The notes beneath the pieces were generated by a model, which saw only the letters and a list, made by a program, of their open reading frames with translations, did no database searches and was not told the origin of the DNA. Positions 17,458 to 25,786 of a stretch of DNA of 64,000 bases are shown piece after piece. Made by a program: the position numbers and the translations under genes. The DNA lies in the NCBI GenBank assembly GCA_017991555.1, contig JAGOQM010000005.1, forward strand, positions 70,229 to 134,228, read 5' to 3'. The DNA is from Neisseriaceae bacterium. Its GTDB lineage: Bacteria; Pseudomonadota; Gammaproteobacteria; Burkholderiales; Neisseriaceae. The stretch's first letter is position 1. The number at the start of each line of letters is the position of its first letter.

Positions 17458-17817
17458 CTAAACCGCAGACAAGTAGTGCTTCACGAAATAGTCGGAATGA
17501 ATGTCCCACAAAACCGTGGTGCCTTTTTCAACCACCCAGCTTTCGCCTGGGCCAAAGGTCCATTTTTCGCCTGTGCCTTCATTGGTGAGGGTGATGTTAC
17601 CGCTGACGATGGTGGCCTGTTCGCTGAATGGGTAGGTCATGCGGAACACGCCTTTGCTGACGCCAAAATAGCCGCCGCTGATCGGTAGTTCAGGATTGCC
17701 CACGGTGAACTGGCCATAGGCTTTGCATTCGCCTTCTAGGATTTCAGAACCCAGATCGGCCACGGTGCCCCAGCTGTCTAAATCGGTTAGGGCCATAGTA
17801 GATTTGATTTTTTGCAT
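17458..17817 (-). CDS. small cupin-fold protein
   Basis: This 119-residue protein matches the cupin_3 (EutQ-like, DUF861) pattern: GVFRMTYPFSEQATIVSGNITLTNEGTGEKWTFGPGES with the Gly-rich turns of a single beta barrel, ending in WDIHSDYFVKHYL. The start at 17817 has GAAGGAG 7 nt upstream; the frame runs 23 codons further into the end of the oxidase gene. It directly follows the FAD oxidase, a pairing common in amine catabolism. The His metal ligands of classic cupins are not obvious. The function is unknown. Confidence 0.75.
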   Translation of the reverse strand: MQKIKSTMALTDLDSWGTVADLGSEILEGECKAYGQFTVGNPELPISGGYFGVSKGVFRMTYPFSEQATIVSGNITLTNEGTGEKWTFGPGESWVVEKGTTVLWDIHSDYFVKHYLSAV

Positions 17818-17836
17818 GTGAAACTCCTTCAATAAA

Positions 17837-19135
17837 TTAGCGGCGACCGGTGAAGTAGCCAGAAAGCTGGTGGAAACATTTGGCACCGGTCAGGATAAAG
17901 GGACGGAAGCGTTCTTTGCCAATGATGGTTTTGTGCTTCACGCGGCTGATGAGCTCGTAGTGGTCAGAGCCACCGTGGATGCCTTCGGCCAAAATTTTGC
18001 AAATGATGTGGCTGGGGGTGACGCCAAAGCCAGAGTAGCCCTGCACGTAAAAGACATTGGGCTGGCCGGGCAGGCTGCCAATTTGTGGGAACAGGTTGGC
18101 GCTACAGGCCATGGGCCCACCCCAGGCGAGGTCAATTTTGACGTCTTTGAGGTAGGGGAAAATGTCGAGCATCAGCTTGCGGTTATAGGCCTTTAAATCA
18201 TGCGGGGTGTGTTCCACCCAGCGGGTGGCGTTGCCAAACAGCAAGCGGTTTTCTTTGGTGACGCGGTAGTAGTCGATGATGGGGCGAATGTCGCTGTAGG
18301 CGCCGCGAATCGGGCTAATGCGCTCAATCAGCTCGTCTGACAAGGGTTCGGTCACCAGCTGGTAGGCAAAGGTGTTGATGGTTTTTTTGTGCAGTTCTGG
18401 TTCCATGCGGTTTAAAAAACCATCGCAGGCCCACAGCATTTTTTTGGCCCGCACCGTGCCCTTAGCCGTGCGCACGGTGATGGTGGGGCCGTAGGAAACG
18501 TCCAGCGCCGGACTAAATTCGTAAATCTGGGCACCGTACGAGGTTAAAGCCTCGGCTTCACCCAGCAGCAAGTTTAAGGAATGCACGTGGCCAGCGCCCA
18601 TATGGACTAAGGCACTGTCGTAGGCATCGGAGCCAACCACGTTGTGCACCTCGCTGCCTGTGGCCAAATAAATGTCATTTTCGTGATCAATAGATTTAAA
18701 TTCTTGTTCCCATTGCTTCAAGGTCTTGGTTTGGCGGCTGTTAAAGCCTAAGTAAGCATAGCCATGACAGAAGTCGGCGCGGATGTTGTATTTTTTAATC
18801 CGTTCTTGGATGATTTTTGCACCTTGATCGCTGAGCGAAAAGAGGGTTTTTAGGCCTTCTTCGCCCACGTCTTTTTTAATCGCCTCAATGTCGTGGCCAA
18901 TGCCGGCCATGATTTGGCCACCGTTGCGGCCGGTGCCGCCATAGCCTAAATGTTTGGCCTCTAATACGGCAATACTGGTCACGCCTTTTTCGGCCAGCTC
19001 TAAGGCGGTGTTGATGCCGGAAAAACCGCCGCCAATCACCACAATGTCGACGTCAATGTCGGCCTCTAGCGAGGGGTAGCTGGTGTGGTATTTACGGGTG
19101 GCGGTGTAGTAAGTGGGGGTTTCTGATTCAATCAT
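17837..19135 (-). CDS. FAD-dependent amine/amino acid oxidase, PuuB-like
   Basis: This 432-residue protein is a DAO-family flavoenzyme. The dinucleotide-binding motif VVIGGGFSGINTALELAEKG is at residues 32-51, and GYGGTGRNGGQIMAG follows near 64. The overall pattern, including LLFGNATRW and a C-terminal VQGYSGFGV flavin segment, is that of gamma-glutamylputrescine oxidase and related enzymes, which oxidise an amine to an aldehyde with release of ammonia and peroxide. It starts an operon with the cupin gene and is divergent from an AraC regulator. No glutamate-putrescine ligase lies nearby, so the substrate may be another amine. Confidence 0.8.
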   Translation of the reverse strand: MIESETPTYYTATRKYHTSYPSLEADIDVDIVVIGGGFSGINTALELAEKGVTSIAVLEAKHLGYGGTGRNGGQIMAGIGHDIEAIKKDVGEEGLKTLFSLSDQGAKIIQERIKKYNIRADFCHGYAYLGFNSRQTKTLKQWEQEFKSIDHENDIYLATGSEVHNVVGSDAYDSALVHMGAGHVHSLNLLLGEAEALTSYGAQIYEFSPALDVSYGPTITVRTAKGTVRAKKMLWACDGFLNRMEPELHKKTINTFAYQLVTEPLSDELIERISPIRGAYSDIRPIIDYYRVTKENRLLFGNATRWVEHTPHDLKAYNRKLMLDIFPYLKDVKIDLAWGGPMACSANLFPQIGSLPGQPNVFYVQGYSGFGVTPSHIICKILAEGIHGGSDHYELISRVKHKTIIGKERFRPFILTGAKCFHQLSGYFTGRR

Positions 19136-19430
19136 GTTTCTCTGCCTTCTCGTGTCATTGGCTGGTTGTCCGCTCTGTCGAGGGTTGCATTAGGCAAGGG
19201 CGCCAAGTTAAGGGCATTGTCACGGCAAAACTTGACATAAAAATAGAATAAATCAGCACTAATGGGTTGTTAAGGCTGGGCGTGGATGAAAATAATTTGG
19301 TTGACAATCAAGTATTTGTGCGTGAGTATTGCTAATATGTTTGTAAAAAAATAATGATCATAAAACCAAATAAAACAAAGGATGAAGGCAGCCTGCCGTT
19401 TGGCGGCAGAATGGCCCGAGGAGAACCCCA
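19136..19430. other. divergent promoter region oxidase / AraC regulator
   Basis: No gene is seen. Consensus -35 hexamers TTGACA occur on the plus strand at 19232 and 19301, but neither has a good -10 at 16-18 bp, which fits activator-dependent transcription. GAGGAG lies 8 nt before the AraC gene start. Confidence 0.4.
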
Positions 19431-20270
19431 ATGTTCAGTCATCAACATTATGTGGGCGCCGGATCGAGGACGATTCAGCCCTATTTCGTGTTAAGCACCG
19501 AATCGACTTATTGCAAAAAAGTAGTGGCCGATTCGCCGATTTCTCATTTTTATAGCTTTGTCGCCGACCGCTCTGCCGGGCAGGCCTTTGCCGTACCGGA
19601 TGCGAGCGTGGACGTGCTGTTTTTGTGCGACCCAGATGAGCCGAAGGTGAGGGTGTGCGGCAGTACGGTGACGGCCAAGCTGGTGGAGTTGCAAACCAAT
19701 AAGCGTTACTTCGGGGTGCGGTTTCGGCCAGGGTTCATCCCCAGCTTTATTCCGCTGGCCTCGCGCGACTTGGTGGGCGCAGAGGTGGCGCTGCAGGACA
19801 TCGACAGCCAAGGGCAGCAGCTGTTGGGCCAGATCAGCTCGGCGCAGGGGTTTGACCAACAGGTGGCGTATTTTATGCGTCAGTATGGCCACCGTTTGGC
19901 GCGACAGCAGTCGCCGCTGTGCGCTCAGGTGAGCGCATTGATTTTATCGCGCCACGGTGACGTTCGCATTCATGAGCTAGAGGCTTATACCGGCTACTCT
20001 TCGCGCTACATCAACAAAACCTTTACCGAACACTTTGGCCTGTCGCCCAAGCAGTACTGTTTGATTGTGCGGTTTCAACACACCTTACAACAGCTGACTC
20101 AGGCCAATCCGATGAGCTTGACCAATTTGGCCCTTGAGCAGGGCTATGCCGATCAATCGCATTTTTTACGCGAGTTTAAAAAGTTTGCGGCCTTAGCGCC
20201 CACCAAGTTTGTACAAGCCCTTAGCCAAAGCCACTATCAGGCCCGTATTTTGCTGTCGGCCTACGAATAG
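19431..20270 (+). CDS. AraC-family transcriptional regulator
   Basis: This 279-residue protein has a beta-rich N-terminal half and a C-terminal AraC double helix-turn-helix. The latter runs from about residue 175 (VRIHELEAYTGYSSRYINKTFTEHFGLSPKQY) and ends with the second element LALEQGYADQSHFLREFKKF near 235. It is placed between the divergent oxidase/cupin operon and a downstream amino acid permease and most likely activates one or both when their substrate is present. The effector is unknown. Confidence 0.85.
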   Translation: MFSHQHYVGAGSRTIQPYFVLSTESTYCKKVVADSPISHFYSFVADRSAGQAFAVPDASVDVLFLCDPDEPKVRVCGSTVTAKLVELQTNKRYFGVRFRPGFIPSFIPLASRDLVGAEVALQDIDSQGQQLLGQISSAQGFDQQVAYFMRQYGHRLARQQSPLCAQVSALILSRHGDVRIHELEAYTGYSSRYINKTFTEHFGLSPKQYCLIVRFQHTLQQLTQANPMSLTNLALEQGYADQSHFLREFKKFAALAPTKFVQALSQSHYQARILLSAYE

Positions 20271-20355
20271 GGTTGGGGTGTGGCACGGTGGGAGTGTGCC
20301 CTATGGCCGATTTGTTCTATTTGTTTTGAGCGTCTCCTCTCTATGCTAATCAGAC

Positions 20356-20376
20356 TAAAAAAGCCCGTTAAGGGCC
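20356..20376 (-). terminator. terminator-like hairpin facing left
   Basis: GCCCTTAACGGGC followed by TTTTTT on the minus strand. No minus-strand gene lies upstream of it, so it may stop antisense transcription from the permease region. Confidence 0.45.
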
Positions 20377-20448
20377 CATCAAAATAGCGGCATTAGCCGC
20401 ATAAGTGTGCCATAGAGAACTGCCCCAAGGGCAGAAGTGAGGAGCAAG

Positions 20449-21882
20449 ATGGAATCGTCTACGCAGTTGAAAAAAAATAGCTTGGGGCTGGCGTCGCTGG
20501 TGTTTTTTGTGGTGGCCGCGGCATCGCCCCTAACGGGCTTAATCGGGGCCATGCCGGTGGCCATTTTAGAAGGCAACGGCGCCGGCATTCCCGGCATTTA
20601 TGTGATTTCTGGCCTGGTGTTGCTGCTGTTTTCGATCGGCTTCATCACCATGAGCCGCTACATTAAAAATTCGGGCGCGTTTTATGCCTACATTTCGGCG
20701 GGCTTGGGCAGCAAGCTGGGCGTCAGCGGTTTGGCCCTGGCAATTCTGGCCTATGTGTCGATTCAAATCGCCATTGCCGCGATTTTTGGCTTATTCACCC
20801 AAATCTTTTTTGTCACGTATTTTCAGCTCGATTGGCCGTGGTGGTTGTACACCATCGCCATGCTGCTGATTGTGTGCTGGTTGGGCATTGAGCGCATTGA
20901 AATTGGCGGTAAGGTGTTGGGCGTGCTGATGCTGCTCGAGGTTGGCATTGCCGTCATCATCGCCGCCATCATCGTGTTCAAACAGGCGCAAATTGGGCCG
21001 CTCGATTTCCAACCCTTTACGCCCAAGCTGGTGTTCAACGGCAATGTGGGCATTGCCTTGGTGTTTGCGGTGGCGGCCTTTATTGGCTTTGAGGCCACGG
21101 CCATTTACACCGAAGAGTGCCGCAACCCAGAAAAAACCATCCCTTTGGCCACCATCATCGCAGTGCTGTTGATCACCGGCTTTTTTGCCTTTTGTAGTTG
21201 GGGCCTGATTCAGGCCTACGGCTCGGCCGGGGTGCAGGCTGCGGTGGCAGAAAACCCCGAGCTGTTTGTGTTCCAGCTGGCCGAACAGGCCTTGGGCAAA
21301 TGGTCGGTGGTGGTGATCAATATTCTGCTGATCACCAGCCTGTTTGCCGCCACCCAGTCCTTCCACAACAACATTGCCCGTTATTTTTACGTGATCTCGC
21401 GCGACGGCCTATTTTGGTCGCGCCTAGCCAAGCTGCACCCCACTAAGGGCACGCCGTATTTGTCCAGTATTTACCAAACCGTCACTATGGTGTTGTTGGT
21501 GGCCGTGCTGGCCTTGGCTGGACAAGACCCTCTGATCGACATCTTCACTTGGGGTTCTGCCATGACCACGATGGCGATTTTGCTATTGCAAATTTTTGTG
21601 TCGATCGCGGTGGTGGCCTATTTTAATAAGCGCCCAGAGCTGGCCGTGCCCAGCTGGAAGGTGAAGTACGCGCCGATTTTATCGGCCCTAACCATGAGCG
21701 TGGTGCTGTACTTGGTGGTGATGAACCTAGAAATTTTGAGTGGCTTAAAATCCCAGCTGATTTACCTGGTGCCGGTGCTGGTGTTTGGCTCGGCCATTGG
21801 CGGCTATGTGTATGCGCTGATGTTGGCCAAATTACGGCCAGGCAGCATACAGCGCTTGGATGAAATAGTAGAGAAAATTTAG
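20449..21882 (+). CDS. APC-family amino acid permease
   Basis: This 477-residue inner-membrane protein has about twelve hydrophobic segments. The N-terminal pattern LGLASLVFFVVAAASPLTGLIGAMP and the helix GFEATAIYTEECRNPEKTIP are typical of APC superfamily transporters (amino acid/amine group). The ATG at 20449 is chosen because GAGGAG lies just upstream; a GTG four codons earlier is possible. It follows the AraC regulator gene in the same direction and may import the amine or amino acid oxidised by the PuuB-like enzyme. A terminator follows. Confidence 0.85.
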   Translation: MESSTQLKKNSLGLASLVFFVVAAASPLTGLIGAMPVAILEGNGAGIPGIYVISGLVLLLFSIGFITMSRYIKNSGAFYAYISAGLGSKLGVSGLALAILAYVSIQIAIAAIFGLFTQIFFVTYFQLDWPWWLYTIAMLLIVCWLGIERIEIGGKVLGVLMLLEVGIAVIIAAIIVFKQAQIGPLDFQPFTPKLVFNGNVGIALVFAVAAFIGFEATAIYTEECRNPEKTIPLATIIAVLLITGFFAFCSWGLIQAYGSAGVQAAVAENPELFVFQLAEQALGKWSVVVINILLITSLFAATQSFHNNIARYFYVISRDGLFWSRLAKLHPTKGTPYLSSIYQTVTMVLLVAVLALAGQDPLIDIFTWGSAMTTMAILLLQIFVSIAVVAYFNKRPELAVPSWKVKYAPILSALTMSVVLYLVVMNLEILSGLKSQLIYLVPVLVFGSAIGGYVYALMLAKLRPGSIQRLDEIVEKI

Positions 21883-21908
21883 AGCCTAAGCAGCCGCGTT
21901 GATTAGAT

Positions 21909-21933
21909 AAAGCCAGCATGTGCTGGCTTTTTT
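21909..21933 (+). terminator. terminator of the APC permease gene
   Basis: AAGCCAGCA / TGCTGGCTT stem followed by TTTTTT. Confidence 0.85.
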
Positions 21934-21963
21934 GGTGTTTGAAGGCTGTCGCTAGGACGGCGC

Positions 21964-22764
21964 TTAGTCTAGGTTGGCCAGCGCGTCAATGGCGTCCTCA
22001 TAACCTTGATCGGCCGCTTGCTCGTAGTAGGCACGGGCTTTTTTGGCGTTCTTTTTAAGGCCACCTTCGCCGTTGTCGTACATGACGCCCATATTGTATT
22101 GGGCGCCAGGATGGCCTGCGTCGGCTGCTTTAATATAGTAGGGCAGCGCCTTTTTGGCATTGGGCGTCACGCCTAGGCCGGTGTCGTAGATGATGGCCAT
22201 ATTAAAGAGGCCATCGGGGCTGCCCAGATCGGCGGCCTGTTGGTAGAGGCTTCTGGCCTTGTCTAAGTCCAGCGGCACGCCGCGACCGCGTTCGTAGTTA
22301 AAGCCCATATTGTTGAAGGCGCGGGGGTCTTCTAGCTTTATGCCCAGTTGATAGTATTCGTTGGCTTTGGCAAAGTTTTGCTTCACGCCATCAACGCCAT
22401 CGTCGTAGAAGGTGGCCACAGTGAAGACCGAGTCGATGTCGTTTTGCTTGGCGGCCTGTAGGTAGTAGAACATGGCTTTGCGGTTGTCTTGTTCGACGCC
22501 GTCGCCGTTTTCATACATCACGCCTAAATAGTATTGAGCGCTGGCGCTGCCGGCTTTGGCGGCCTGTTCGTAGTATTGGCGCGCTTTGGCGTAGTCTTGT
22601 TCGACGTCATAGGTGCCGTTGAAATACATGTCGGCTAGGTTAATCATGGCGTCGGTGTCGCCAGCCTGAGCGGCAGCGACCTGACTGGCGATGTCGGCAC
22701 TGTCAGCAAAAGCGGGGGCCGATAGGGCCAAACAAAGAGAAAGTAACAGGGCTTTGGCGTTCAA
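21964..22764 (-). CDS. exported Sel1-repeat protein
   Basis: This 266-residue protein starts with a signal peptide (hydrophobic stretch ending SAPAFA, cleavage after residue 20). It is then built of about six Sel1-like repeats of some 36 residues each, with the recurring pattern A-x-x-LG-x-MY-x-x-G-x-GV-x-x-D-x-x-KA-x-x-YY-x-xAA. Such alpha-solenoids usually scaffold protein-protein contacts in the periplasm or on the surface. The start codon is TTG, supported by AAAGGA 7 nt upstream. It stands alone between the permease and the MerR gene. The binding partner is unknown. Confidence 0.85.
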   Translation of the reverse strand: MNAKALLLSLCLALSAPAFADSADIASQVAAAQAGDTDAMINLADMYFNGTYDVEQDYAKARQYYEQAAKAGSASAQYYLGVMYENGDGVEQDNRKAMFYYLQAAKQNDIDSVFTVATFYDDGVDGVKQNFAKANEYYQLGIKLEDPRAFNNMGFNYERGRGVPLDLDKARSLYQQAADLGSPDGLFNMAIIYDTGLGVTPNAKKALPYYIKAADAGHPGAQYNMGVMYDNGEGGLKKNAKKARAYYEQAADQGYEDAIDALANLD

Positions 22765-22948
22765 TTAAGCGTCCTTTTATTAATAATAATGATGAAGTGT
22801 CTCAAGATTATATTATAGAGTTTGGGCACTAAACCACCTGAATTTGCAACGGCGCTCAAGAACACTGAGCGCCGAAGTCATCATGAGGGGGTGTGCCCCC
22901 CGTTGTTTTGGCCACCAGGCTAATTCGAACACAGGCGATTGGACACCC

Positions 22949-23755
22949 TCACTGAGTGACCCTAATCATGATTTTGGTCACGTAATGATCGGTTTCGCTG
23001 ACGCTCATCTCGTCTAGGATGTATTCCTCGAAGCCATCGCCACTGATTTGGTAGGCTTGTTGGGCTAAATAGCGTTTGATTTTGACATAGGTGTCCTGAA
23101 TGTGGGCATAGTGGCCCTTATGGTAGGCGACGACGTAGTTGCCTGGTGGTGTGGTATAGGCTGTTTCTTCAAGCGGATCGTCGACTCTTAAATAAAAGTG
23201 GGTGTAGTGCCCGTAACGGTCGGCCAGCAAGTCAGCTTGAGGCAGCATAATGCCCACCGAATAGCCGCTGTCTACGCCCTTTTTCTTCGCATAGTCGATG
23301 AAGCTCATGAATACTTTTGATGCTGATTTTTCAGTGTTGTGTTCGATCTTGTCGCTCAAAAGGTAGCGGTAGCTGGCCATGGGTTGAATGCTCAGGGCGT
23401 TGGTGTCAAATTTTAGGGCCGCTTCAATCTGCGTGCGTTTGTTTTTGATGATTCGCTGTAGCTGCTGCATGTCGAGGATTTTTTGAGTCATCAGCGCTTC
23501 TTTTTCTGTCAGCAGCGCGATGGTTTTGTCCGGTGATTTAATGTCTAAAAACTGCTTGATTTCCGCCAGCGGCATATTGATCTCTTTCAGCATTTTAATC
23601 ACCATAAACACTTCTAGCTGTTGAATCGAATAATAGCGATAGCCGTTGGCATGCGTATGGCTGGGTTTGAGTAGCCCTATGTCATCATAATGAAAAAGCG
23701 TTTGTTTTTTTACGCCGCAAATTTCGGCAAACTCGCCGGTCGAAAAACGTGTCAT
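22949..23755 (-). CDS. MerR-family transcriptional regulator with effector domain
   Basis: This 268-residue protein has the MerR winged helix at its N-terminus (FSTGEFAEICGVKKQTLFHYDDIGLLKPSHTHANGYRYYS, residues 4-43), a coiled-coil linker to about 125, and a C-terminal domain of the GyrI/BltR effector-binding type. BmrR/BltR-like MerR proteins sense drugs and activate a divergent exporter. Here the divergent neighbour is a MATE transporter whose promoter has a 19-bp spacer with a central dyad, so direct activation is likely. The ligand is unknown. Confidence 0.88.
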   Translation of the reverse strand: MTRFSTGEFAEICGVKKQTLFHYDDIGLLKPSHTHANGYRYYSIQQLEVFMVIKMLKEINMPLAEIKQFLDIKSPDKTIALLTEKEALMTQKILDMQQLQRIIKNKRTQIEAALKFDTNALSIQPMASYRYLLSDKIEHNTEKSASKVFMSFIDYAKKKGVDSGYSVGIMLPQADLLADRYGHYTHFYLRVDDPLEETAYTTPPGNYVVAYHKGHYAHIQDTYVKIKRYLAQQAYQISGDGFEEYILDEMSVSETDHYVTKIMIRVTQ

Positions 23756-23794
23756 CGTAGGTTCCTGCGGTGAATTAAAAGGGGCATTTGTGGC

Positions 23795-23825
23795 TTGACT
23801 GTCTGGTTACCAGATACTTTATCAT
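23795..23825 (+). promoter_or_regulatory. MerR-type promoter and operator of the MATE gene
   Basis: TTGACT (23795-23800) and TATCAT (23820-23825) are separated by 19 bp, the long spacer characteristic of MerR-activated promoters. A perfect dyad TCTGGT-T-ACCAGA (23802-23814) fills the spacer, where a MerR dimer would bind and twist the DNA. Confidence 0.72.
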
Positions 23826-23866
23826 GGTTTCCCTTAAACACTAGACGTTCACCCACCTTATTCATC

Positions 23867-25213
23867 ATGACCGCTCAAACTTCAATCATGCACACGATGG
23901 CGCCCAAGTCGCTGTTTCTCAAATACCTGGTTCCGTCTCTACTTGGGATGGGGTTGATGGCGATTAACATTTTGATTGATGGCTTATTTGTCAGTCACGG
24001 CGTAGGCGAAATGGCCTTGGCCGGCGTGAATATTGCGCTGCCGGTGTACTCGATCATTTTTTCTATTTCACTGTGGTTTGGGATGGGCGGCGCCACGCTG
24101 TACTCCATGGCTCTGGGTAATAATCGCCGTCAAGATGCGAAGGCGGTGTTCACACAAACGATGGCGTTTACCGTGCTGACGGCCGGCAGCATCTTGGCGA
24201 TCTGCTTGCTGTTTGAAACGCAGATTGCCTATCTGTTTGGTGCCAGCGACACGATTATTGGCTATGTTTTAGATTATTTACACATTATTTTGTTATTTGG
24301 CATTATTTTTGTGATCGAAAACATACTCAGTATTTTTATTCGTAATGATGGCAACCCAACCTTGGCCATGCTGGGTTTGGTGGTCACGGCGCTGGTGAAC
24401 ATAGTCTTGAATTATGTGTTTATCTTTGTTTTGGATTATGGGGTTGAAGGCGCCGCCTACGCCACCATTATGGGAGCAGTGGTTGGGACAGGCGTGTTAC
24501 TGCTGCATTTTCTGAGGCCAACCAGAACCTTGGGTTGGGTCAAGACGCGGCTCAACGTCAACACGATCAAGCAGATTCTCACGATTGGCTTTCCGAGCTT
24601 CGTGGTGGAAGGCGCGGCGGTCATCACCATTATTTTGTTTAATGTCACCTTTAATCGTTATGCGGGCGATACCGGCATGGCTTCCTTCGCCATTGTTAAC
24701 TACATGCACACCGTCTTCCTCATGTTGTTTATTGGCGTTGGCGCGGCGTTACAGCCGATCACCAGCTTTTTGTATGGGGCCAAAAGCCATGCGCGTCTGT
24801 TGGTGTTTGTAAAAATTGCCACACTGACTGCTTTGGGGCTGGGGGCGGTATTGGCGCTGCTTGGTTTCACCGCCGGTGCTTGGATTGTGCAGCTGTTCGG
24901 GGCCACAGACCCTAAGATTGTGTCTTACACCCAGTTAGGCATCGGCTATTTCTTTCTCGGCTATTTGTTTTTGGGGGTCAATATGGTGCTGCTGGAATTT
25001 TATCAGTCCATTGGCAACACCCTAAATGCGGTGCTGATCGTGGTCCTGCGGGCGATTGTGCTCTTCGTGCCGTTGTTGTTGATCCTGCCGGGCCTATTGG
25101 GTCAGAACAGCATTTGGCTGGTGTTCCCGATTTCAGAGGGTGGCACGCTATTGTTGGTTTACCTTGCCCTTAAGTTTAAATGGCGCACGCTATTGCCGCA
25201 CGAAGGCGCTTAA
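23867..25213 (+). CDS. MATE-family multidrug exporter
   Basis: This 448-residue inner-membrane protein has about twelve transmembrane helices in the MATE pattern, with PSLLGMGLMAINILIDGLFVSHGVGEMALAGVNIALPV near its start and a matching second half. It should expel cationic drugs or metabolites in exchange for Na+ or H+. The start at 23867 is chosen because the frame farther upstream covers the promoter; no strong ribosome site is visible, and ATG at 23888 is an alternative. It is controlled by the divergent MerR regulator. A terminator follows at 25242. Confidence 0.88.
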   Translation: MTAQTSIMHTMAPKSLFLKYLVPSLLGMGLMAINILIDGLFVSHGVGEMALAGVNIALPVYSIIFSISLWFGMGGATLYSMALGNNRRQDAKAVFTQTMAFTVLTAGSILAICLLFETQIAYLFGASDTIIGYVLDYLHIILLFGIIFVIENILSIFIRNDGNPTLAMLGLVVTALVNIVLNYVFIFVLDYGVEGAAYATIMGAVVGTGVLLLHFLRPTRTLGWVKTRLNVNTIKQILTIGFPSFVVEGAAVITIILFNVTFNRYAGDTGMASFAIVNYMHTVFLMLFIGVGAALQPITSFLYGAKSHARLLVFVKIATLTALGLGAVLALLGFTAGAWIVQLFGATDPKIVSYTQLGIGYFFLGYLFLGVNMVLLEFYQSIGNTLNAVLIVVLRAIVLFVPLLLILPGLLGQNSIWLVFPISEGGTLLLVYLALKFKWRTLLPHEGA

Positions 25214-25241
25214 AGCGGCTGATGCGCATCAGGTAGATACA

Positions 25242-25268
25242 GTAAGGCCCTCCGTCAGGAGGGCCTAT
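25242..25268. terminator. terminator between the MATE and MarR genes
   Basis: AGGCCCTCC / GGAGGGCCT hairpin with TATTTGTT on the plus side. It lies between converging genes and may serve both; the T run is imperfect. Confidence 0.6.
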
Positions 25269-25278
25269 TTGTTGGTGC

Positions 25279-25737
25279 CTATAGGTCTTTTAAGTTGTTG
25301 GTCATGGCGTCTAGGGTATGACGGATAAAGTGGGCTAGGTTGAGGTCGATGCCGGCCAGCATGGTGGTTTCCAGTTCGGCCACCACGTGGTTGCAGCGCT
25401 CTAGCTGCGCGTGGCCTGAGTCGGTGAGCTGAACCAGAATGCGGCGACCATGGTTGGGGTCGGGTCGCTGCGCGATCCAGCCGCTGGCGAGTAAGTCGTG
25501 CACAATCTTATTGGCTGACTGGGGGCGGATAAAAGAGCGCTCGGCCAGCTTGGCGTTAGACAAGCTGCCGTTGGCGGCCAAAACCGATAGGGTGGTGAAC
25601 TGGGGTAGGGTAATGTGGAGCGGTTTCAGGCGCTCGGACAGCAGCTTGCTGATGAGCCGGTCGGTTCGGGCAATGATGTAGCTCAGCGTGGGGGTGCTGC
25701 TGAGCGTTGGGTCTTGTGGCTCGGGTGAAGGGGTCAT
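25279..25737 (-). CDS. MarR-family regulator of hydroxycinnamate genes
   Basis: This protein of about 152 residues is a MarR-type winged helix repressor; the DNA-binding part includes LSNAKLAERSFIRPQSANKIVHDLLASGWI and the wing RRILVQLTDSGHAQLE. It follows the MFS transporter gene on the minus strand and flanks a hydroxycinnamate catabolic operon, the arrangement of CouR/HcaR/FerR repressors that respond to hydroxycinnamoyl-CoA. The start is taken as ATG 25737; a TTG at 25752 in frame is possible. Two TATCAGTT-containing dyads in the divergent promoter region are its likely operators. Confidence 0.82.
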   Translation of the reverse strand: MTPSPEPQDPTLSSTPTLSYIIARTDRLISKLLSERLKPLHITLPQFTTLSVLAANGSLSNAKLAERSFIRPQSANKIVHDLLASGWIAQRPDPNHGRRILVQLTDSGHAQLERCNHVVAELETTMLAGIDLNLAHFIRHTLDAMTNNLKDL

Positions 25738-25755
25738 GGGCAAGGCTTTCAAACG

Positions 25756-25776
25756 CCCAGCAGCGAGGCTGCTGGG
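25756..25776 (-). promoter_or_regulatory. intercistronic hairpin before marR
   Basis: A perfect 9-bp stem CCCAGCAGC / GCTGCTGGG with a 3-nt loop lies between the MFS stop and the marR start. Only a weak T run follows, so it may reduce marR expression relative to the transporter or stabilise the mRNA end. Confidence 0.45.
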
Positions 25777-25786
25777 ACTCGGTTAG

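Noticed and set aside
20791..21366. 191-codon minus-strand frame opposite the APC permease.
   Set aside because: His/Gln-rich composition is typical of antisense reading of a GC-rich membrane protein gene; no domain is visible.
22850..22874. Strong GGCGCTC/GAGCGCC hairpin downstream of merR.
   Set aside because: No T run on either strand, so I do not call it a terminator; its role is unclear.
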